Assembly (NCBI RefSeq): GCF_009932555.1
Contig: NZ_BLJO01000006.1
Location: 72,668 to 136,667 of the forward strand
Source of the DNA: Steroidobacter agaridevorans
Lineage (GTDB): Bacteria; Pseudomonadota; Gammaproteobacteria; Steroidobacterales; Steroidobacteraceae
Reading direction: 5' to 3'
DNA length: 64,000 nucleotides
Shown: positions 26,334 through 34,778 of the stretch, in pieces
Layout: every line of letters begins with the position of its first letter
Numbering within the stretch: position 1 is the stretch's first letter
The notes under the pieces: model-generated
What the model saw: the letters and a program-made list of their open reading frames with translations, nothing else
What the model was told of the DNA's origin: nothing
The model's database searches: none
Position numbers and translations under genes: made by a program

Positions 26334-27098
26334 CTAGCGAGCGAGCCACCCGCCGTCGACTGGAAGAATCGTCCCGTGCACGTAATCGGACGCGGCCGAC
26401 GAAAGAAACACAGCCGCGCCGCCCAAATCCGACGGCTTGCCCCACCGGCCGGCAGGGATGCGATTGAGGATGTCCTTGTTCCGTTGCTCGTCGGCCCGAA
26501 GCGCCGTCGTGTTGTTCGTTTCGAAGTAACCGGGCGCAATCGCATTCACATTGATGCCATACCCCGCCCACTCATTCGCCAACAGTTTCGTCACGCCAGC
26601 AATACCGCTCTTGCTCGCCGTGTACGACGCGGTACGAATGCCGCCTTGGAAGGACAACATCGAAGCGATGTTGATGATCTTCCCTCCCCGCCCCGCATTC
26701 ACCATCGACTGCGCCACCGCCTGGGCGAGAAAGAACGGCGTCTTCAAATTCACATTGAGCGCCGCGTCCCAATCCTGCTCCGTGAACACCAGCGCGTCGT
26801 TGCGACGGATGATGCCCGCGTTGTTGATCAGGATGTCGACGCGACCGGCCGCGTCGATGGCGCGAGCCACGACCTGGTGGGCTTCATGGCTGCGCTCCAG
26901 ATCGGCGTACAGCGAATGAAACTTGCGGCCGGCGGCGACCACGCCCCTTTCGGTATCGACCGTGCTGGAACGGGCGATGCCGACGATGTCGGCGCCGGCT
27001 TGAGCCAGCGCGACGGCGATGCCCTGTCCCAGGCCGGTGTTGGCGCCGGTGACCAGCGCCACTTTGCCAGCGAGCGAAAACGAAACGGGTTGGCTCAT
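26334..27098 (-). CDS. kduD: KduD, 2-dehydro-3-deoxy-D-gluconate 5-dehydrogenase (SDR)
   Basis: This 254-residue short-chain dehydrogenase has the nucleotide motif TGANTGLGQGIA, NNAGIIRR, the catalytic Ser in INIASMLSFQGG and Tyr-Lys in ASYTASKSG. PGYFETNNTTALRADEQRN and PAGRWGKPSDLGGAAVFL are characteristic of KduD. It reduces 2,5-diketo-3-deoxygluconate to 2-keto-3-deoxygluconate (KDG) in breakdown of unsaturated galacturonate from pectin. It follows kduI by one base, the expected preceding step, in the uxaC-kduI-kduD operon. Confidence 0.95.
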   Translation of the reverse strand: MSQPVSFSLAGKVALVTGANTGLGQGIAVALAQAGADIVGIARSSTVDTERGVVAAGRKFHSLYADLERSHEAHQVVARAIDAAGRVDILINNAGIIRRNDALVFTEQDWDAALNVNLKTPFFLAQAVAQSMVNAGRGGKIINIASMLSFQGGIRTASYTASKSGIAGVTKLLANEWAGYGINVNAIAPGYFETNNTTALRADEQRNKDILNRIPAGRWGKPSDLGGAAVFLSSAASDYVHGTILPVDGGWLAR

Positions 27099-27099
27099 G

Positions 27100-27951
27100 T
27101 TATTGCAGCTGGCAGATGTCGAGGACGTTCATGTCGGTGTAGTCCAGGTTCTCGCCGCCCATGGCCCAGATGAAGCTGTAGTTGCGAGTGCCCGCGCCCA
27201 TGTGAATGGACCACGGCGGCGACATCACAGCCTCTTCGTTGCCGATCACGAGACTGCGCATCTCGTCCGGCTCGCCCATGAAGTGCATGACGCGCTGCTG
27301 GTCGCCTTCCAGATCGAAATAGAAATAAATCTCCGAGCGGCGATCGTGCAGATGCGGCGGCATGGTGTTCCACACGCTGCCGGTCTTCAGCAGTGTCATG
27401 CCCAGCAGCAGCTGCGAGGACTTGCACGTGGCCGGCACGATGTACTGATAGATCGTGCGCTCGTTCGATGTTTCCAACGCGCCGCGCTCCAGCGGCACCG
27501 CCTTGTCGATCGAGATGTGCACGGCTTCGAAGCGCGCGTGCGCCGGTGTCGAAGCCAGATAGAACTTGGCAGTCTCGCCGGCCTTGGCCGCTTCGAACAC
27601 CACGTCCTTCGTACCCATCGGCACATACAAACCGTCCTTGGGCGCGAGGTTATAAACGGTGCCGTCGAGCGTCACCTTGCCGGCAGTCTTGCCGATGTTG
27701 ACGACGCCCAGCTCGCGACGCTCCAGAAACGGCTTGCCTTTCGCCGACGCCGGCTCGGTCTGCTCGGGCAGCTTCAACGCCTGGCCGGCAGCCATGGCGC
27801 CGCCGATGACGAAGCGCTCGTAGTGCGTGTAGTTCAGCGTGATCTGATTCTCTTTGAACAGATCCTGCACCAGGTAGCGCTCGCGCAGCTGCTCGGTGGT
27901 GGCCCCGGCCATCATGTCCGGGTGCGTGGCGTGATACGTTTTCTTGAACAC
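27100..27951 (-). CDS. kduI: KduI, 5-dehydro-4-deoxy-D-glucuronate isomerase
   Basis: The 283-residue cupin-fold enzyme converts 4-deoxy-L-threo-5-hexosulose uronate to 2,5-diketo-3-deoxygluconate. It has the zinc ligands in [17 protein letters not shown] (His, His, Glu) and a later His in [20 protein letters not shown], plus the family start [19 protein letters not shown]. Length and motifs fit KduI throughout. It lies 29 bases after uxaC and one base before kduD. The genes for removing the unsaturated residue and opening its ring (GH88/GH105, kdgF) were not found in the window. Confidence 0.96.
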   Translation of the reverse strand: MFKKTYHATHPDMMAGATTEQLRERYLVQDLFKENQITLNYTHYERFVIGGAMAAGQALKLPEQTEPASAKGKPFLERRELGVVNIGKTAGKVTLDGTVYNLAPKDGLYVPMGTKDVVFEAAKAGETAKFYLASTPAHARFEAVHISIDKAVPLERGALETSNERTIYQYIVPATCKSSQLLLGMTLLKTGSVWNTMPPHLHDRRSEIYFYFDLEGDQQRVMHFMGEPDEMRSLVIGNEEAVMSPPWSIHMGAGTRNYSFIWAMGGENLDYTDMNVLDICQLQ

Positions 27952-27980
27952 AGTGATTCCCCTGCGATAGAGCGGCGCCG

Positions 27981-29393
27981 TCAGAGCTTGTAAGCCTGCT
28001 TCGGCAGCCGATAGGCGAGATCGCGAGCGACTTGCGCCGCCGCGTCCTCATCGATGCGATGTTCCGCGACCAGGCGCGACAGATAGACACAATCGATACG
28101 ACGCGCCAGATCGTGGCGGGCCGGAATCGACAGGAACGCGCGCGTGTCGTCATTGAAACCGACGGTGTTGTAGAAACCCGCGGTCTCGGTGGTGTACTCA
28201 CGGAAGCGCAACATGCCTTCCGGACTATCGTGGAACCACCACGACGGACCCAGCTTGAGCGCCGGATAATGACCGGCGAGCGGCGCGAGCTCGCGGCTGT
28301 ACACAGTCTCATCCAGCGTGAACAGGATGATGCTCAGCGTCTTGCTGTTGCCGAAGCGATCCAGCAACGGACGCAGCGCCTGGACATACTCGGTCTTCTC
28401 CGGAATGTCCGCGCCCTTGTCGCGGCCGAAGGTTTCGAACAACCAGCGGTTGTGATTGCGGAACGCGCCCGGGTGGATCTGCATCACCAGGCCGTCTTCC
28501 TCGCTCATCTTCGCCATCTCGACCAGCATGGCCGCGCGGAACAGCTCGGCATCGGTCGGCGTGAACTTGCCCGACGTGACTTTCTCGAACAGACGCTGCG
28601 CCTCGACCGGGCTCAGGTCCGCAGTGGCGGCGGTCGGATGACCATGGTCGGTCGAAGTCGCGCCGGCCTTCGCGAAATCGGCGCGACGCTTGCGATGCGC
28701 GCTGAGATAACCCTTCCACGAGTAAACATCTTCGCCCGTGATCTCGGCGAAGCGCTGCAAGGCATCCTTGAACTGCTCGTGCTCGGGATCGATCACGGCA
28801 TCCGGGCGATAGGCCGTGATGACGCGACCTTTCCAGCCGCTGCTCTGGATCTTGTGATGATGATCGAGGGTATCGACCGGCGACTCGGTGGTGGCGAGCA
28901 CTTCGATGTTGAAACGTTCGAACAACGCACGCGGACGGAAGGCATCCGTCGCGAGCTTCTCGCCGATGACATCGAAATAATGATCGGCAGTCGACGGCTC
29001 GAGCCGCACCTTGAGATCGAACACTTTGGCGAACACATAGTTCAGCCACAGCCACGACGGCGTGCCGTTGAACAAATAGAAGTTCGCCGCGAACTTGCGC
29101 CAGGCTTCGCGCGGGTTGGCGTTCGACGGCCCGCGTCGCGAGGGAACGCCCAGCTCGTTCAGGTCGACGCCCTGGCTGTACAACATGCGAAACAAATAAT
29201 GATCCGGCGCGAGCAACAGCTCGGTGGCGTTGCCGAACGGCGCATTGCCGGCGAACCACTGCGGATCGGTGTGGCCGTGCGGGCTCAGGATCGGCAGATC
29301 GCGAACTTCCGCGTACAGACGGCGCGCAATCTGGCGGACGGCCGGGTCAGCGGGGAACAGTCGGTCTTCGTGCAGGTGTAACGGTGTGCTCAT
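27981..29393 (-). CDS. uxaC: UxaC, glucuronate/galacturonate isomerase
   Basis: This 470-residue TIM-barrel isomerase of the amidohydrolase superfamily converts D-galacturonate to D-tagaturonate and D-glucuronate to D-fructuronate. It has the HxH motif in [16 protein letters not shown], the typical [20 protein letters not shown] and the C-terminal [20 protein letters not shown]. It is first in the operon uxaC-kduI-kduD. A candidate LacI operator lies at 29439-29452, 46 bases upstream of the start codon. The LacI gene stop is 126 bases upstream on the same strand. Confidence 0.96.
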   Translation of the reverse strand: MSTPLHLHEDRLFPADPAVRQIARRLYAEVRDLPILSPHGHTDPQWFAGNAPFGNATELLLAPDHYLFRMLYSQGVDLNELGVPSRRGPSNANPREAWRKFAANFYLFNGTPSWLWLNYVFAKVFDLKVRLEPSTADHYFDVIGEKLATDAFRPRALFERFNIEVLATTESPVDTLDHHHKIQSSGWKGRVITAYRPDAVIDPEHEQFKDALQRFAEITGEDVYSWKGYLSAHRKRRADFAKAGATSTDHGHPTAATADLSPVEAQRLFEKVTSGKFTPTDAELFRAAMLVEMAKMSEEDGLVMQIHPGAFRNHNRWLFETFGRDKGADIPEKTEYVQALRPLLDRFGNSKTLSIILFTLDETVYSRELAPLAGHYPALKLGPSWWFHDSPEGMLRFREYTTETAGFYNTVGFNDDTRAFLSIPARHDLARRIDCVYLSRLVAEHRIDEDAAAQVARDLAYRLPKQAYKL

Positions 29394-29438
29394 TGATCAA
29401 TGCCGGGTCGCTTTTGAGGGAGCGTCAGCGTAGCAAAT

Positions 29439-29452
29439 GGTAACCGGTGTCA
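29439..29452 (+). promoter_or_regulatory. Candidate LacI operator before uxaC-kduI-kduD
   Basis: GGTAACCGGTGTCA matches the recurring motif (T/G)GNNACCGGTGTCA seen upstream of the other pectin genes. It sits 46 bases upstream of the uxaC start, a position suited to blocking a promoter. The extended context AAATGGTAACCGGTGTCA resembles the sites before the receptor and GH43 genes. Confidence 0.65.
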
Positions 29453-29519
29453 TGTTCCGCCGCCAGCAATCTATTCCTCAGGAAACCTGAACCGTGCGCA
29501 AAATTCGCGCGCTGGCCCG

Positions 29520-30668
29520 CTAACTCGTGGGGCGTCCGGACGACTCGCGCACCACCAAGTGCGGGAAAACCGTGGTAGCCGCGATCGACGGCCCTTCGGT
29601 GCGCGAAATCTTGGAGATCAGTTTCTCCGCCGCCAGCCGCCCCATGTCGCGGATCGGTTGTCTCATGGTGGTCAATGAGGGACAAAGCCGCGAAGCCAGC
29701 GGACTGTCGTCGAAGCCAATGATGGTGAGGTCGTGCGGAATGCGCAGGCCTCGCAGGTACGCCGTGCGATAGACACCGGCCGCCGTCTCGTCGTTACCGG
29801 CGAAGATCGCGGTGGGCCGCGGCGAGCGCGATAACAGCATTTCGGCGCAAGCTGCGCCGGATTCGAAGGTGTACGCGCCTTCTGCGATGTAATCGGGCGA
29901 CAGCGTCAGGCCCCGATCGGCGAGCGCATTCGAGAATCCCTCGAGACGCTCTTGCGAAGAACGATACGTCGTCGGGCCGATGATCATGGCGATGCGCGTA
30001 TGTCCCAGCTTCGCCAGATGCTCGGCCACCTCGGCGGCGGACTGGCGATCCATGGACTGCACCAGGTTCTGCGGCTCATCGAGCGCGGCCGAGAGAATGC
30101 GAATGTAGGGGCAGCCGATCTCGCGCAGCATGTCGGCCAACGTATTGTTCTCTGACACCGGCGGCAGGATCAGCATGCCGTCGAGCTTTTGACGGCCGAC
30201 CAGCTGACGAATATCGCTCAGGAATTCCGGGCTGTTGCGATCGCAGGGATGGACCACCAGCTCATAGCCCACGCGCCGGAGCGCGCCGAGCGCGCCTTCC
30301 TGCACATTGATCACGTACGGCGCGTTCGGGTTGTCGTAAACCAAGCCGATCAGGTACGAGCGGCGAAATGCCAGGCCGCGAGCCTGGGGATCCGGCGTGA
30401 AGCCCGTGCTCCGAATGATCTCGGCAATGCGCGTTCGCGTTTCTTCACGCACGAACGGCGATTCGTTGATGACCCGCGAGACCGTCTTCTTCGAGACATT
30501 CGCCAGCCGGGCGATGTCGTTGATGGTGTGCTTCTTATCGGGATTCCGACGCAACATGGCCGGCGCCGGTTCGGGAACCGCTGCGGGCCGCGTTTCGACG
30601 ACCGCGCGCGCGGCGGCGGCCGGAGGAGTCGGCTGACGAGTCGCTTTTTTGGCCGATTTTTTCGCCAT
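29520..30668 (-). CDS. LacI-family regulator of the pectin/uronate locus
   Basis: The 382-residue regulator has a LacI helix-turn-helix (HTINDIARLANVSKKTVSRV, then INESPFVREETRTRIAEI) and a periplasmic-binding-protein-like effector domain (SYLIGLVYDNPNAPYVINVQ; GFDDSPLASRLCPSLTTMRQ). An unusual Lys/Ala/Pro-rich N-terminal extension of about 46 residues (MAKKSAKKATRQPTPP) precedes the DNA-binding domain; an internal ATG at 30557 would remove most of it. It lies between uxaC and uxaA, and the shared motif around CCGGTGTCA is its likely operator, including one site 92 bases upstream of itself. The inducer may be KDG or a uronate; this is inferred from context. Confidence 0.9.
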   Translation of the reverse strand: MAKKSAKKATRQPTPPAAAARAVVETRPAAVPEPAPAMLRRNPDKKHTINDIARLANVSKKTVSRVINESPFVREETRTRIAEIIRSTGFTPDPQARGLAFRRSYLIGLVYDNPNAPYVINVQEGALGALRRVGYELVVHPCDRNSPEFLSDIRQLVGRQKLDGMLILPPVSENNTLADMLREIGCPYIRILSAALDEPQNLVQSMDRQSAAEVAEHLAKLGHTRIAMIIGPTTYRSSQERLEGFSNALADRGLTLSPDYIAEGAYTFESGAACAEMLLSRSPRPTAIFAGNDETAAGVYRTAYLRGLRIPHDLTIIGFDDSPLASRLCPSLTTMRQPIRDMGRLAAEKLISKISRTEGPSIAATTVFPHLVVRESSGRPTS

Positions 30669-30759
30669 CGACGAGATAACCTGCTTTAAGGTCGGGCCGC
30701 GTCAGAATACCCTGCGTGTAGGCTCGAGCGCAGTAACGGTACCAGAACCGGGCGCCAGC

Positions 30760-30773
30760 TGACACCGGTTTCC
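30760..30773 (-). promoter_or_regulatory. Candidate LacI operator between lacI-type gene and uxaA
   Basis: TGACACCGGTTTCC is the exact reverse complement of the motif GGAAACCGGTGTCA before the PL1 gene at 34779. It lies 24 bases upstream of the uxaA start and 92 bases upstream of the divergent LacI-type gene, so it could control both and give autoregulation. Confidence 0.65.
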
Positions 30774-30796
30774 CGATCCGACCCATCAGTGCCATC

Positions 30797-32326
30797 ATGC
30801 AGACCATGAACGCGCCCGCTGCTGCCAATTCCGTATCTCCCGCGGTCTATCGAGTCTCGACCGAAGACGACGTTGCCGTGGCCCTGCGAGACCTCGCCGC
30901 GCAGGAAACCATTGCGGTCGGCGACCGCTCGGTGCTGGTCACCGTTGCGATCCCGCGTGGACATAAGCTGGCCATCCGCCCTGTGTCCGCGGGACAAGTG
31001 GTGCGCAAGTACGGCTGGCCGATCGGTCGGGCAACGGCCGACATCGCGGTCGGGTCGCACGTCCACTCGCATAATCTGGAAACGCTGTTGAGCGGGGCCG
31101 ATGAATACGAATACGGCGGCTCGAGCGCACCAGCGGCCAGCAAAGCCATAAGCAAAGGCGGTTCCTTCCTGGGCTACCGTCGCGCCAATGGCAAGGTCGG
31201 CACGCGTAACGAGATCTGGATTCTGTGCACCGTCGGCTGTGTCGGCCGCACCGCCGAACGCATCGCGCGTCTTGCCGCCCAGAAATACGCAGGTCGCGTC
31301 GATAACGTCGTCGCCTTCCCGCATCAGTTCGGTTGCTCGCAACTCGGTGGCGATCTGGATCGCACGCGCCGGTTGATCGCCGGCCTAGCGCGTCATCCGA
31401 ATGCGGGTGGCGTGTTGATCCTCGGACTGGGGTGCGAATCGAATCAGCTGTCCAAGCTGCTCAGCGAAATCCCCGAGGCAGAGCGCGCGCGCATTCGATA
31501 CTTCGCCGCGCAAGCGACGGAGGACGAAACCGAAGCGGGATTGCAGGCTGTTGAAGAGCTCGTGCAACTCGCCGAAAAGGATCGGCGCGTAGCGTGCGGC
31601 CTGGACGATCTGGTCGTCGGTTTGAAATGCGGCGGCTCCGATGGATTCAGCGGCATCACGGCGAATCCTCTGGTCGGTCGCATCGCCGATCGAGTGACGG
31701 AAGCAGGCGGTACAGCCGTGCTCACCGAGATTCCAGAAATCTTCGGCGCCGAGCAGCTGTTGATGGAGCGCGCCGCAAGCCGCGAAGTGTTCGATGGCAT
31801 CGTGACCATCGTGAATGATTTCAAGGAATACTTCCTGCGCAACAACCAGCCGGTGCACGAGAATCCATCGCCGGGCAACAAGGCGGGCGGGATCACGACG
31901 CTGGAAGAGAAATCTCTCGGCGCCGTGCAGAAAGGCGGCCACGCGACGGTCACGCAGGTGCTGCGCTATGGTGAGCGCACGACCAAGCCCGGACTGACGC
32001 TGCTCGAAGCGCCCGGCAACGATGGCGTTTCATCGACGGCGCTGGTCGCAGCGGGCGCGACGATTCTGTTGTTCACCACTGGCCGCGGCACGCCGCTGGG
32101 TTTCCCGGTGCCTACGCTGAAGATCAGCTCGAATTCCGTGCTCGCCCAACACAAAGCGCATTGGATCGATTTCGATGCCGGCAAGGCGCTGACGGCCGTC
32201 GACCCCGAAACGGTGACCGATGAATTCCTGCAGCTGATCGTCGCCACCGCGTCGGGCCAACCCGCACGCAACGAGCTGAACGAGCAGCGTGAAATTGCAA
32301 TCTGGAAAGATGGTGTGACTCTGTGA
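30797..32326 (+). CDS. uxaA: UxaA, altronate dehydratase
   Basis: This 509-residue enzyme dehydrates D-altronate to KDG. The N-terminal SAF-like domain has IPRGHKLAIRPVSAGQVVRK, WPIGRATADIAVGSHVHSHN and a linker; the C-terminal UxaA domain has VGTRNEIWILCTVGCVGRTA, PHQFGCSQLGGDLDRTRRL and GLKCGGSDGFSGITANPL. Cys residues there are probable iron ligands. Both halves are fused as in E. coli UxaA. The stop overlaps the GTG start of the next gene (GTGA), so translation is coupled. A candidate LacI operator lies 24 bases upstream. Confidence 0.94.
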   Translation: MQTMNAPAAANSVSPAVYRVSTEDDVAVALRDLAAQETIAVGDRSVLVTVAIPRGHKLAIRPVSAGQVVRKYGWPIGRATADIAVGSHVHSHNLETLLSGADEYEYGGSSAPAASKAISKGGSFLGYRRANGKVGTRNEIWILCTVGCVGRTAERIARLAAQKYAGRVDNVVAFPHQFGCSQLGGDLDRTRRLIAGLARHPNAGGVLILGLGCESNQLSKLLSEIPEAERARIRYFAAQATEDETEAGLQAVEELVQLAEKDRRVACGLDDLVVGLKCGGSDGFSGITANPLVGRIADRVTEAGGTAVLTEIPEIFGAEQLLMERAASREVFDGIVTIVNDFKEYFLRNNQPVHENPSPGNKAGGITTLEEKSLGAVQKGGHATVTQVLRYGERTTKPGLTLLEAPGNDGVSSTALVAAGATILLFTTGRGTPLGFPVPTLKISSNSVLAQHKAHWIDFDAGKALTAVDPETVTDEFLQLIVATASGQPARNELNEQREIAIWKDGVTL

Positions 32327-33795
32327 CTTTATCGCTCGCCTCCGTCGCGGTACTGGGCAGCCGCAATCTGAAAATTCCTGCGTACGATCGCAAAGCCGTC
32401 AGCATCGGCGTCGTGCACTTCGGGCCGGGCGCGTTTCATCGCGTCCACCAGGCTTGTTATCTCGACGATGTATTGCATACCGATCCGCGCTGGGGCATTT
32501 GCGAGGTTTCTCTGCACAGCACCGGCGTGCGCGACGCGCTCGTGCCGCAGGATGGCCTGTACACCATCGCGATTCTCGACGCGGAATCCTCGTTCCGAGT
32601 CATCGGCTCGGTGAAAGAAGTGCTGGTGGCGCCCGAGTCGCCAAGCGCGGTGCTCGATCGCATGGTCGCTCCGACCACTTATATCGTCAGCGCGACCATC
32701 ACCGAGAAGGGTTACTGCCTGAACAAGGAAGGCGGGCTCGACTTCTCGCATCCCGACATCGCTTACGATTTGAAACATCCCGAAACGCCGAAGACGTTTG
32801 TCGGTTTTCTGGCCCGCGCCTTGCGCTTGCGCCATGACAAAGGCCATGAGCCCTTCAACGTCATCAGCTGCGACAACCTCGCGGACAACGGCCATCGGCT
32901 GCGCCGCGCCGTGCTGGAGTTCGTTCGCTCGAGCGATCCCACTCTCGCGGCATGGATCGAGAAGGAAGTGACGTTCCCCTGCACGATGGTGGACAGCATC
33001 ACCCCAGCGACCGACGACGCACTTCGCACGCGCGTGAAAGATGCATTGGGCGTCGAAGATCTCTGGCCGGTACAGCGTGAGTTCTTCTGCCAGTGGGTGA
33101 TCGAAAACAAACTGCGCGGACCGCAGCCCGACTGGGCGTCGGTTGGAGTCACGGTAACTGATGACGTTGCAGGCTTCGAACGCGCCAAGCTGCGCTTGTT
33201 GAATGGTGCGCACTCGACGCTGGCCTACACGGGCAGCCTCGCTGGCTACGAAACCGTTTCTGCCGCGATGGGCGACACCGCGCTCGCGACGTTCGTTCGT
33301 CGCATGATGCTCGAGAACATCCGCTCGGGGCTGGCCGCTCCGCAGGGATTGGATCTGGATCAATACATCGAAGCGGTGCTGCGTCGCTTCCGCAATCCGA
33401 CGATCCGTCATTTGCTGGCGCAGATCGCGTGGGACGGCTCGCAGAAGCTGCCGTTCCGAATTCTGCCGACCATCACGGAGAACCTGGCCGCCGGTCGCTC
33501 GATTGCGCGCCTGTGCGTGCCGCTGGCCGCTTGGTTTCATTTCATCCGTCGCATGACACGCGACGAGCGTCAGATCATGGATCCGCTGGCGGCGCAGCTG
33601 AGCGAGCTTGCCAAGCGATGCACCGGCGACGCTGCGGCAGATGTGTCCGTCTTCCTCAGTCTGGAGAAGGTGTTCAACAGCGACCTGGCGCGGAATGGAA
33701 CATTCCGTGCGGCGCTCGAGAATGCGTATGCCCGACTGGCTGCGGTGGAGAGCCCCGCCCAACTCGGCGAGGCTCTAAGCGGCATCGATGCTTGA
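32323..33795 (+). CDS. UxuB-type polyol/uronate dehydrogenase (mannitol dehydrogenase family)
   Basis: The 490-residue NAD-dependent long-chain dehydrogenase begins with VSIGVVHFGPGAFHRVHQAC and has TITEKGYCLN, FNVISCDNLADNG and the catalytic Lys region ERAKLRLLNGAHSTLAYTG. This is the mannitol dehydrogenase/fructuronate reductase family. By wording it resembles UxuB (fructuronate to mannonate), but it is coupled by a 4-base overlap to uxaA, which needs altronate made from tagaturonate. It may therefore act as the tagaturonate reductase of this locus. No uxuA or typical uxaB was seen, and substrate specificity cannot be read from sequence alone. Confidence 0.85.
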   Translation: MTLSLASVAVLGSRNLKIPAYDRKAVSIGVVHFGPGAFHRVHQACYLDDVLHTDPRWGICEVSLHSTGVRDALVPQDGLYTIAILDAESSFRVIGSVKEVLVAPESPSAVLDRMVAPTTYIVSATITEKGYCLNKEGGLDFSHPDIAYDLKHPETPKTFVGFLARALRLRHDKGHEPFNVISCDNLADNGHRLRRAVLEFVRSSDPTLAAWIEKEVTFPCTMVDSITPATDDALRTRVKDALGVEDLWPVQREFFCQWVIENKLRGPQPDWASVGVTVTDDVAGFERAKLRLLNGAHSTLAYTGSLAGYETVSAAMGDTALATFVRRMMLENIRSGLAAPQGLDLDQYIEAVLRRFRNPTIRHLLAQIAWDGSQKLPFRILPTITENLAAGRSIARLCVPLAAWFHFIRRMTRDERQIMDPLAAQLSELAKRCTGDAAADVSVFLSLEKVFNSDLARNGTFRAALENAYARLAAVESPAQLGEALSGIDA

Positions 33796-33798
33796 GGA

Positions 33799-34635
33799 TT
33801 AACGGGGCGCGCCGGACAAATACGGACCGGCGCGAACCGCGCGGCATTCGACTTCGCCACAACCTTCGAACACCAGCCGCGAGTGCTGGCCGCTACGAAT
33901 GTCGTGCACGCCGGTGATGGCGCCGGTAGAAATGTAGTCGCCAGCACGCAGCGGACGGCCACGCTCGGCGCATTTGCTCAGCGCGAACGCCAAAGCTCCC
34001 AGTGCGCCCGGACGGATGAATGCGGTGCCACGACCGACGAACCCATCATCGATGAACGTCAGCGCGACGATTTCTTCGATGGAGCGCCATTCGCCAATGC
34101 TCGCGCCCACGATGACGCCCCAGTTGTTGCCAAAATCGGAGATCACGGCGCCCGGCCCGAGCTCGTTCAGTGTTGCGAGCGGACTGACTGCGGTTTCGAC
34201 GCCTAAGTGAAAGCTGCGGACCATCTCCGCGGCTTCATCGATGCTCCAGACCTTCTTATCGGCCGGCGCATCTTCATTCACACGCAGCACGATCTCCGCT
34301 TCCACCGCGCCGAAGCCGCCTTCGATCACCGGAAAATCCACGACCTGACCGATCCGAGCGGTGTGCAGATTTCGCGAGAACACCGGACCGACCAGGCGAT
34401 CTTCGGGGAATTGTTGAGCGAACGCCGCGCCGATGCGTGCGACCTTCCAACCGACAACCTGGTCGGGGAAACGCTCGATCGCCAGCTCCTGGCAACGATA
34501 GGCATCGGCCAGGGTCGTGGGCACGATGCCCGGATATTGCGGCAACGATTGTCCGGCCAGACGCGCGCGGACAAACTGCTCGGCAATCATTTCGGCGCCG
34601 TCGCCCGGCAGCCCATGCAACACCGCGCTACTCAT
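33799..34635 (-). CDS. 2-keto-4-pentenoate hydratase-like protein (FAH superfamily)
   Basis: The 278-residue protein has the MhpD/hydratase motifs VGWKVARIGA, GGFGAVEAEIVLRV, FHLGVETAVSPL and AVISDFGNNWGVIVG; the two Glu residues of EAEIVL are likely metal ligands. Family members hydrate or decarboxylate 2-oxo acids. It converges on the UxuB-type gene with three bases between stops and diverges from the PL1 lyase gene, so it shares the promoter region holding the operator at 34719-34732. A role on a keto-deoxy sugar acid is plausible but unproven. Confidence 0.8.
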   Translation of the reverse strand: MSSAVLHGLPGDGAEMIAEQFVRARLAGQSLPQYPGIVPTTLADAYRCQELAIERFPDQVVGWKVARIGAAFAQQFPEDRLVGPVFSRNLHTARIGQVVDFPVIEGGFGAVEAEIVLRVNEDAPADKKVWSIDEAAEMVRSFHLGVETAVSPLATLNELGPGAVISDFGNNWGVIVGASIGEWRSIEEIVALTFIDDGFVGRGTAFIRPGALGALAFALSKCAERGRPLRAGDYISTGAITGVHDIRSGQHSRLVFEGCGEVECRAVRAGPYLSGAPR

Positions 34636-34718
34636 GTCGCCGTATTCCTCTTTCCAACATTAAATTTCACGATCGCGGCGGCCGTAGGGACCCCGCGACA
34701 GGCGAAAAACTGTATATA

Positions 34719-34732
34719 GGAAACCGGTGTCA
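34719..34732 (+). promoter_or_regulatory. Candidate LacI operator before PL1 lyase gene
   Basis: GGAAACCGGTGTCA lies 46 bases upstream of the lyase start at 34779, the same spacing as at uxaC. It is preceded by an AT-rich TGTATATAGG stretch that may be part of a promoter. The divergent hydratase gene starts 84 bases away on the other side. Confidence 0.65.
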
Positions 34733-34778
34733 TTTACAATCCACCGCACTCATACCAAGTCAGTCTCAGGGGGTCTCG

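Noticed and set aside
25973-26467. A 164-codon plus-strand frame through the repeat-rich gap
   Set aside because: It is Pro/Arg/Ser low complexity, runs into the antisense of kduD and covers the inverted repeats; not protein-like.
28032-29381. A 449-codon plus-strand frame opposite uxaC
   Set aside because: UxaC is unambiguous on the minus strand; the antisense translation has no family features.
34437-34778. N-terminal extension of the PL1 lyase by 114 codons
   Set aside because: The extension overlaps the divergent hydratase gene and the operator; a signal peptide and AGGGGG site mark ATG 34779.
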